Source: Clostridium merdae | GTDB lineage: Bacteria > Bacillota > Clostridia > Oscillospirales > Acutalibacteraceae | Length of the DNA: 64,000 nucleotides | Assembly (NCBI RefSeq): GCF_900176635.1 | Contig: NZ_FXLN01000004.1 | Coordinates: 1,547,352-1,611,351 of the forward strand | Direction: 5' to 3' | In this document: piece after piece, positions 59,147 to 64,000 of the stretch | Numbering within the stretch: the stretch's first letter is position 1 | Layout: each line of letters opens with the position of its first letter | Notes under the pieces: model-generated | Told to the model about the DNA's origin: nothing | Database searches by the model: none | The model's input: only the letters and a program-made list of their open reading frames with translations | Translations under genes and position numbers: made by a program

Positions 59147-59554
59147 TCAGTGAGCTTCCGTTTCTGCCTGCACGCATTCCGGGCAAACACCATAGAATAC
59201 CAAGCTATGGGAGTTTACCTGCAACCCACAGCTGCGAGACATCTGCTGGTCCACAGAATCCGGCAGAAGCTGATATTTTAAATCCCGAACAGAACCGCAC
59301 TCCTCACAAATAAAATGCTCGTGCGGGTCAATAATGGCGTCAAAGCGTTCTTGCCCGTTTACAACACCAACACTCATGATTTTGCCTTCCTCTTTAAAAC
59401 GAGAAAGGTTGCGGTAAACCGTACCCAAGCTTAAATCGGGGTACTCCTGCTTTAACTGCTGATAAATCCATTCTGCTGTGGGGTGCGTGCTGGTATTCAT
59501 CAACACATCTAAGATCGCTTTTCTTTTTCGACTGAAATTCTGACGTCTTTGCAT
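59147..59554 (-). CDS. Fur-family metal-dependent repressor
   Basis: A 135-aa Fur/PerR/Zur-type regulator. ATG at 59554 with AAAGGAA upstream. The winged helix lies at ~8-80 (HPTAEWIYQQLKQEYPDLSLGTVYRNLSRF), the regulatory site includes DPHEHF (~91-96), and two structural-zinc pairs are CEEC (~98-101) and CPEC near the C-terminus. Whether it senses iron, peroxide or zinc cannot be fixed. Fur-box-like palindromes lie in its own promoter, so autoregulation is likely. Co-directional with the nitrilase gene. Confidence 0.9.
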   Translation of the reverse strand: MQRRQNFSRKRKAILDVLMNTSTHPTAEWIYQQLKQEYPDLSLGTVYRNLSRFKEEGKIMSVGVVNGQERFDAIIDPHEHFICEECGSVRDLKYQLLPDSVDQQMSRSCGLQVNSHSLVFYGVCPECVQAETEAH

Positions 59555-59580
59555 AAACTCGATTCCTTTCAAAAGAAAAC

Positions 59581-59620
59581 GATAATCATTATTTTTCTTA
59601 TGATTATCATATCATGATAT
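59581..59620 (-). promoter_or_regulatory. Overlapping Fur-box-type palindromes upstream of the Fur gene
   Basis: GATAATCAT (59581-59589) and ATGATTATC (59600-59608) are inverted repeats; TATGATTATCATA (59599-59611) and ATATCATGATAT (59609-59620) are further palindromes. The first resembles the 7-1-7 Fur/PerR box (TGATAATNATTATCA). The set covers the expected promoter of the regulator gene. Confidence 0.7.
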
Positions 59621-59722
59621 TCACGGAATGTAAAGATTCCGTTTTGAATTTACCGAGGACTTGCAACATACAGGCTGTTATTCGCATAAGATGCTAAAAA
59701 CACCGAAAATGAGGGATGATGG

Positions 59723-60409
59723 ATGCTGCTGTCCTTGCTGCGGGAAGCTATTTCAAATTTGATGTTCTTTGTGCTGCATGTAACTGGTAATGGGTCATTC
59801 CCACGACCGCTTTCCGCACAAGAAGAACGAGAGTACCTAGAACGATGGAAAAACGGCGACACAAAAGCGCGCAGTAAACTCATTGAACACAATCTGCGCT
59901 TGGTTGCACACATTATTAAGAAGTACTACTCTAATTTGAACGACCAAGAGGACCTTATCTCAATTGGCACCATTGGGCTGATTAAAGCGATAGACAGCTT
60001 TAATAGCGATAAAGGCATACGACTCTCAAGCTACGCGGCCCGGTGCATTGAAAACGAAGTATTAATGTTTTTCCGCAGCGGAAAAAAGAGTGCGCAAGAC
60101 ATTTCTCTAAACGAGCCTATCGATACCGATAAAGATGGGAATACTCTTACTCTCATCGATATTATGTCTACGGAAGATAACATCGTAGATAACCTTGATT
60201 GCAAGATTAAATCGGAACAACTAAAAAAATACATTTGCCAGTCTCTATCACCCAGGGAGAGAACCATTATAGAGCTGCGCTATGGCCTTAACGGTCAGGC
60301 ACCGTTAACACAAAGAGAGGTAGCCTCCGCACTGGATATTTCACGATCCTATGTATCTCGAATTGAGAAAAAAGCATTGGGAACCCTGTTCAAACAATTT
60401 GATAAATAG
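59723..60409 (+). CDS. sigK: RNA polymerase sporulation sigma factor SigK
   Basis: A 228-aa late mother-cell sigma factor. The short hydrophobic N-terminus (MLLSLLREAISNLMFFVLHV) is the pro-sequence removed by SpoIVFB-type proteolysis. Region 2 is visible (LIEHNLRLVAHIIKKYYSNLNDQEDLISIGTIGLIKAI is the 2.1-2.2 segment, split here by residues ~55-95) and region 4 (LTQREVASALDISRSYVSRIEKKAL, ~195-219). The gene is continuous, so no skin-type element interrupts it. SD is weak (GAGGG). A hairpin and a terminator follow. Confidence 0.95.
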   Translation: MLLSLLREAISNLMFFVLHVTGNGSFPRPLSAQEEREYLERWKNGDTKARSKLIEHNLRLVAHIIKKYYSNLNDQEDLISIGTIGLIKAIDSFNSDKGIRLSSYAARCIENEVLMFFRSGKKSAQDISLNEPIDTDKDGNTLTLIDIMSTEDNIVDNLDCKIKSEQLKKYICQSLSPRERTIIELRYGLNGQAPLTQREVASALDISRSYVSRIEKKALGTLFKQFDK

Positions 60410-60535
60410 TCGAAACGGGTTAGAAATGCTCATAATTTACCATATTATACCAGATTTCTCTAACTAAGTAAAGAGAAATATGAATCAATTCTATTTTTGT
60501 AGTTGCTTATTTGCTATTATCATTAAATTTGTATA

Positions 60536-60588
60536 AAAGAAGCCGAATAGAAAGCGTAGATGCTTCCTCTTCGGCTTCTTTCTTTTGT
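60536..60588 (+). terminator. Terminator downstream of sigK
   Basis: AGAAGCCGAA (60538-60547) and TTCGGCTTCT (60570-60579) with AAGC/GCTT inside, then TTCTTTTG. An ATTTCTCT/AGAGAAAT hairpin at about 60452-60478 lies between it and sigK. Confidence 0.75.
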
Positions 60589-60612
60589 TTAACCTTTTCT
60601 GTGTTCTGTGTT

Positions 60613-60936
60613 CTATAACCGACCTTGAGACCATAAAACCAAAATTCCTATCAGAATAAATGTTAACGAAACCCTAGAAAAGTACGAACTGATTTTTTCT
60701 AAAAGTATATAAGATTTGTTGCTTCCCTTCCATTCTTCCAGTTCTTGTTCTTGCTCTTTACCTAATATTCTACGTTTAACGATTTCCTGTACAATTAATA
60801 GTAGCGTTCCAACTATTAATAAATATTTGACTGATTGGTCATTCATTAAGCTAATAAAAGATACCACCATTAGAATCGATACAAGAATAGGGAGGACTTG
60901 CAGCGTATAAAAACCTAACTTTTTAATACATTTCAC
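60613..60936 (-). CDS. Small membrane protein, intact paralogue
   Basis: A ~107-aa protein with three membrane segments (about 8-27, 34-50 and 84-103) and a Glu-rich cytoplasmic loop. The start is uncertain: a GTG at 60936 lacks an SD at normal spacing, while AGAGGTG would suit an ATT at 60927. Its sequence parallels the disrupted neighbour at 60962-61282 along its whole length (LIVQEIVKRRILGKEQEQELEE versus VVQQIVSGKPLQDEVQKEL), so they are tandem duplicates. Function unknown; a self-protection role beside the secreted protein is only a guess. Confidence 0.6.
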   Translation of the reverse strand: MKCIKKLGFYTLQVLPILVSILMVVSFISLMNDQSVKYLLIVGTLLLIVQEIVKRRILGKEQEQELEEWKGSNKSYILLEKISSYFSRVSLTFILIGILVLWSQGRL

Positions 60937-60961
60937 CTCTTTTTTTGAGGTACCACCGAAA

Positions 60962-61282
60962 CTATTTTCTCTGAACAAAAACTAGATAAATCAATATTAG
61001 AATAGCTACTGTAATTATGAGTCTGCTGAAATATATATTGAATAATTATTAAAAGTAGTATGTTTTTTTGCTCATTAATTCCTTCTGTACTTCGTCTTGT
61101 AGAGGTTTCCCGGAAACAATTTGCTGAACTACTAAAAAAATCAAAAAAGAAATTAAGACGATAAGACTTAGTTGAATGTTTGAGTTTCCAGTTAGTAATA
61201 GAAATACACATTGGATTCCCAACAAAATTAAAAAAATAGTCAATAAAATTTGTGCGACATAATACCTAACAAATGAATTCAT
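60962..61282 (-). pseudogene. Small membrane protein paralogue with tandem stop codons
   Basis: ATG at 61282 follows AAAGGAG. The frame runs to TAA TAA at 61046-61051 after 77 residues (two helices), then continues open to 60962, encoding a third hydrophobic helix (YFSRLIITVAILILIYLVF) that matches the intact paralogue downstream (YFSRVSLTFILIGILVL). The double stop thus truncates a former ~106-aa protein. The shortened 77-aa product could still be made. Confidence 0.65.
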
Positions 61283-61311
61283 CTGCACTCCTTTATTTAT
61301 CATGACTCTAA

Positions 61312-61918
61312 TTATCTATATCCTTTGATATCAAATTTACTATAAACCCAATTAGCAAATCCATCGTTGTCATAAGTATACATATATCTAATATCAAGGT
61401 TATATCCACGATAACCTTGACTATCACCGTAAATTTGTGCAATTGAGGCCGCTACTCCTAAAGCCGCAAGAATTGGAATCTTCTTTTTTTTCATCAAGGC
61501 TTTTGCTATTTCTTGTACGGAAGCTCCTTCAGGAATAACTCCAAATGCTGCTAATTCTGTATTTGTAATTTTAAACGATTGTCTGTAAGTATCGCCAATT
61601 TTTGGATTGCTTGGAAAGCCCATAGTACTAATACCACTAGATGCTCCTTTGGGCCCAAAAATAATCCTGTTTGGATTTTTGTTGCTTTCACGCCACACAT
61701 AATATTGGATGTCTTTCTCTGAAAAACCATGACTTCTTAAAATATCAGCTTTTTCTTCATCAGAAACATTTAAATAAGAATTTGCTTTAGTTTGATTAAT
61801 TGTAATTTCAGCATACTCATTTTCTGAACTGCTTGCGGCAAAAGCCAAGTTTGCAGTAGGCCCTACTAGCATTGCACATACGCTAATTGTACTAATAACT
61901 TTTTTTACTCTTTTTCAT
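61312..61918 (-). pseudogene. Secreted protein with frameshift in the signal peptide
   Basis: The open frame 61312-61872 (186 aa) begins inside a signal peptide. An ATG at 61918 starts MKKSKK in another frame; if the A7 run (61900-61906) had six A's, the two would join to a perfect signal peptide (MKKSKKVISTISVCAMLVG, cleavage after LAFA). The mature part is ~160 aa with no cysteines and no recognised family. The run length could reflect a mutation, phase variation or a base-calling error. GGAAGGA directly precedes the ATG. Neighbours are two small membrane proteins on the same strand. Confidence 0.6.
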
Positions 61919-62396
61919 TCCTTCCAAATCTGTTTTTAAAAATAGTTTCTTTGAACTTGAAAACACTTACACCTTCTAAATTCTCTTTCATATATATGAA
62001 CGATTTAGCAGTGTGTTTTGTTACATATATTTTTAAAAAAATATTAAATTATATTTATATTAGTATTTTATAAGAAAACTGTGTTAATAAAAAAAGAGTA
62101 TGAAGACCATTTTAAGGGTAGCAAGTAATCTTACCATTGGGGTTTGAACAAAGTAAAAGCCAACGTCTTTTAGGCGCTGGCTTTTACTTTGGCATTATAG
62201 GTTGCTGTTCATGCCATCCCACTTATAGATGAAATGACTTCCTCTTATGTAATTGACTCTTTTAAGTAAAATATCTCAAGCGTTTCATTTTTAACACTTT
62301 CACACAATAATCCAGTAAAATATTGTGCGAAAATTAGGAGTAATAGAATTTGATAACAATTTTCTATTTATAAAACATTATATAAGTAAAGAAACA
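61919..62396. other. AT-rich gap upstream of the cassette and padR
   Basis: About 480 bp without a gene. AAAGTAAAAGCCA (62150-62162) and TGGCTTTTACTTT (62178-62190) form a perfect 13-bp stem, possibly a bidirectional terminator. Both flanking genes point away from the gap. Confidence 0.45.
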
Positions 62397-62424
62397 TTGA
62401 TTTTCGTGGGATTTTGGGTATAAT
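62397..62424 (+). promoter_or_regulatory. Promoter of the padR gene
   Basis: TTGATT (62397-62402), 16-nt spacer, TATAAT (62419-62424). Confidence 0.65.
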
Positions 62425-62457
62425 AGTATTATTCTTACTATTTAGGAGATAATTAGC

Positions 62458-62850
62458 TTGCCTAGAGAAAAAGACAACACAACAAAAAGCGGAACCCCTG
62501 CTGGGATGAAGGAATTGCTGAAAAAGGCAACAACAGACATGCTGGTATTATTTCTGTTGCGCCAAAAACCAATGTACACCTATGAAATGATGCAGGAGAT
62601 AGAAAAATTGAGTGGAGGAGTTCTCACATTCAATACTCTGTACATTGCCATCTATCGTCTTCAGAAGTACGGTTATCTGCTAGAATCGGATAAAGTACTT
62701 TCGGAAGATAATCGCATGCGCATTTATTTTTCTATTACCGAAGAGGGTAAAACCTATTTGGAAAACATCATTTCAGAATACGCGATCATTACCAATACGA
62801 TTGACCAGATTCTCTCTATTGATAGGTCAAGTATCACTAGGGAGGAATAA
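62458..62850 (+). CDS. PadR-family transcriptional regulator
   Basis: A 130-aa PadR-type repressor. TTG start at 62458 with AGGAGA 8 nt upstream. The winged helix spans about 28-110: MLVLFLLRQKPMYTYEMMQEIEKLSGGVLTF is the first part (split at ~58), then TLYIAIYRLQKYGYLLESDK and RIYFSITEEGKTYLENI. It is a short form with little C-terminal dimerisation helix. PadR genes usually control the next gene in their operon; here only a mini-ORF follows. Confidence 0.88.
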   Translation: MPREKDNTTKSGTPAGMKELLKKATTDMLVLFLLRQKPMYTYEMMQEIEKLSGGVLTFNTLYIAIYRLQKYGYLLESDKVLSEDNRMRIYFSITEEGKTYLENIISEYAIITNTIDQILSIDRSSITREE

Positions 62851-62918
62851 TGGGGGTTGAAAGAAACAATTCCCTATTTTTCATGATAGGGAAAACGTTT
62901 CTTTCTCAGGAATTCTGA
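62850..62918 (+). other. 22-codon mini-ORF folded in a hairpin after padR
   Basis: ATG overlaps the padR stop (TAATG) and has GGGAGG upstream. The frame codes for 22 residues (MGVERNNSLFFMIGKTFLSQEF is its full length, 22 aa given here as MGVERNN...SQEF). Its interior forms a hairpin: GAAAGAAAC (62859-62867)/GTTTCTTTC (62897-62905) and TTCCCTAT/ATAGGGAA. It may be a decayed second gene or a leader peptide. Confidence 0.35.
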
Positions 62919-63100
62919 ACATAGTTTTCGTGCTGACATTTTGCTTTTAAAAAGCATATTTACTCAATTACATAAGGCACTGGTAGACTATATTGCAGTC
63001 ATATTCGATACTACCGTTTCGCTATTATAACTGTAAAAGGAATTCTTTCACCATTTACCCAGCGAACTTTATACCAACCTTCATCTCGGCAAACAAAAAA

Positions 63101-63135
63101 AACAACACCAGATTATATCTGGTGTTGTTTTTTCT
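63101..63135 (-). terminator. Terminator of the rRNA/tRNA operon
   Basis: AACAACACCAGAT (63101-63113) and ATCTGGTGTTGTT (63117-63129). On the minus strand T-runs (TTTTTTTGTTT) follow the stem, ending the rrn operon just after the last tRNA. Confidence 0.9.
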
Positions 63136-63136
63136 A

Positions 63137-63213
63137 TGGTGGGCCTTCGGGGACTCGAACCCAGGACCGACCGGTTATGAGCCGGTTGCTCTAACCAACT
63201 GAGCTAAAGGCCC
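63137..63213 (-). tRNA. tRNA with CAU anticodon (Met or Ile2)
   Basis: A 77-nt cloverleaf with encoded CCA. Acceptor GGGCCTT/AAGGCCC, anticodon loop CTCATAA, T loop GGTTCGAGTCC. CAU could be elongator Met or the lysidine-modified Ile2; the GGGCCTTTAGCTC start resembles Firmicutes Ile2/Met sequences and I cannot decide. It is not an initiator tRNA by its paired first base. Confidence 0.9.
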
Positions 63214-63288
63214 TTATAAATTACTTTAGTAGCAAGTAGGAAAAAAGCCGCCGCTAAATAATAACGACGGCACTTCCTGCAATTTGCT

Positions 63289-63364
63289 TGGCTCCCCAAG
63301 TTGGACTCGAACCAACGACCCTGCGGTTAACAGCCGCATGCTCTACCGGCTGAGCTATTGAGGA
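63289..63364 (-). tRNA. tRNA-Asn (GUU)
   Basis: A 76-nt cloverleaf with encoded CCA. Acceptor TCCTCAA/TTGGGGA (one G-U pair), anticodon loop CTGTTAA giving GUU, T arm GTTCGAGTC. It follows 5S rRNA in the minus-strand operon. Confidence 0.95.
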
Positions 63365-63371
63365 ATATTAG

Positions 63372-63488
<117 letters not shown>

Positions 63489-63574
63489 TATGTACCGCAG
63501 AGGAGGTTTTCGCCTTCCTGACGGATATTGTAAAAACAGTTTCCTGTTTTATACGGCTACTGTAAAGATTGTTT

Positions 63575-63649
63575 TGGTGACCCGTGGGGGAATCGAACCC
63601 CCGTTACCGGCGTGAGAGGCCGGTGTCTTAACCGCTTGACCAACGGGCC
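63575..63649 (-). tRNA. tRNA-Glu (CUC)
   Basis: A 75-nt cloverleaf with encoded CCA. Acceptor GGCCCGT/ACGGGTC, anticodon loop CTCTCAC giving CUC, T arm GTTCGATTC. It lies between 23S and 5S rRNA. Confidence 0.93.
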
Positions 63650-63716
63650 AAATATCTCAGCCTTAGTCAGGTGCAGAGGCCAGAGATCTGCCTCAGACCC
63701 CCGCCTGACTTCTTTG

Positions 63717-63792
63717 TGGTGCACCATCAGGGACTCGAACCCGGGACACCCTGATTAAGAGTCAGGTGCTCTACCAACTGAGCTAATGGTGC
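63717..63792 (-). tRNA. tRNA-Lys (CUU)
   Basis: A 76-nt cloverleaf with encoded CCA. Acceptor GCACCAT/ATGGTGC, anticodon loop CTCTTAA giving CUU, T arm GTTCGAGTC. It is the first gene after 23S in the operon. Confidence 0.95.
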
Positions 63793-63948
63793 TTGCCAAG
63801 CGAAAACTTGAACCTCTTGCCGCTTTTCAGCAGCCGATGCGCTCGCAGCCCTTCGCCAATCTTTTGTACCCTATAACGGGCACTGAAAACTGAATAAAGA
63901 AGAAACAGAAGTAAAGCGATTGAGCAAGGCCCAACCAAGAAATATGGT

Positions 63949-64000
63949 CAAGCCCTCGACCGATTAGTACTGCCAAGCTAAATGCATTGCTACACTTACA
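63949..64000 (-). rRNA. rrl: 23S ribosomal RNA, 3' end (partial)
   Basis: The minus-strand reading GTGTAGCAATGCATTTAGC and TACTAATCGGTCGAGGGCTT is the conserved 3' terminus of 23S rRNA. The gene continues beyond the window. The spacer 63793-63948 includes AACTGAATAA-type sequence, normal for an rrn spacer. The exact 3' end is approximate. Confidence 0.9.

Noticed and set aside
59723..60409. Skin-like element in sigK
   Set aside because: The gene is continuous from the pro-sequence to the end of region 4.

Overview
The window looks like a chromosomal segment of a spore-forming member of the Clostridia, most likely in the Oscillospirales/Ruminococcaceae range. The evidence is the set of endospore genes (gpr, spoIIP, a lone spoVAE, an uninterrupted sigK), PpdK, Firmicutes-type gene orders (rpmG-secE-nusG, the DUF1934 gene before argS, glmU-prs-pth-mfd-PPIase, gpr-spoIIP), clear SD sequences, and TTG/GTG starts. 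I cannot name the species from sequence alone.

Layout. 1-2.0 kb: rpmG-secE-nusG and a conserved hypothetical, minus strand. 2.3-7.3 kb: a small membrane protein, ddl-DUF1934-argS and a homocysteine-methyltransferase-like protein that lacks the zinc cysteines. 7.6-11.6 kb: Cys-rich CAP protein, HAD phosphatase, and an SDR-DUF3783-GNAT operon. 11.6-12.6 kb: five tandem 122-bp repeats with their own minus-strand promoter and terminator. 12.6-15.3 kb: Ca-type P-type ATPase. 16-23.2 kb: an oxidoreductase, then a zinc cluster (znuA-znuC-znuB, a His-rich COG0523 GTPase, a COG0523-permease fusion, a DUF1980 protein) behind a promoter with a Zur-like palindrome. 23.4-27 kb, minus strand: potassium uptake genes (two trkA-like, one ktrB-like) with queT and a preQ1-I riboswitch between them. 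27-32 kb: FtsA-like ATPase with a repeat tail, TSUP permease, PhzF protein. 32-38.8 kb: spore genes, rpsT and small membrane proteins. 38.8-44.1 kb: CheX-like/hemerythrin pair, lipoprotein beta-propeller, ppdK. 44.4-45.7 kb: structured RNA region and a secreted protein. 45.9-53.6 kb: short glmU, prs, pth, mfd, PPIase lipoprotein. 53.7-55.2 kb: a ~640-nt structured non-coding RNA (minus), a DUF1292 gene and 6S RNA (plus). 55.2-56 kb: two half-size TSUP genes. 56.1-58.2 kb: a gene-free cluster of dispersed repeats. 58.3-60.4 kb: nitrilase, Fur regulator with Fur-box-like palindromes, sigK. 60.6-62.9 kb: a decaying secreted/membrane protein cassette and a PadR regulator. 63.1-64 kb: the 3' end of an rRNA operon (minus) in the order 23S-tRNA-Lys-tRNA-Glu-5S-tRNA-Asn-tRNA(CAU).

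The most unusual content is non-coding: the promoter-driven 122-bp repeat array, the ~640-nt RNA whose two ends pair, the promoter/fold/terminator unit at 44.4-44.6 kb, and the 260-bp repeats whose hairpins differ between copies by compensating changes. Among proteins, the zinc cluster with a degenerate COG0523 domain fused to a permease stands out. All functions below come from motif reading; no database search was possible.
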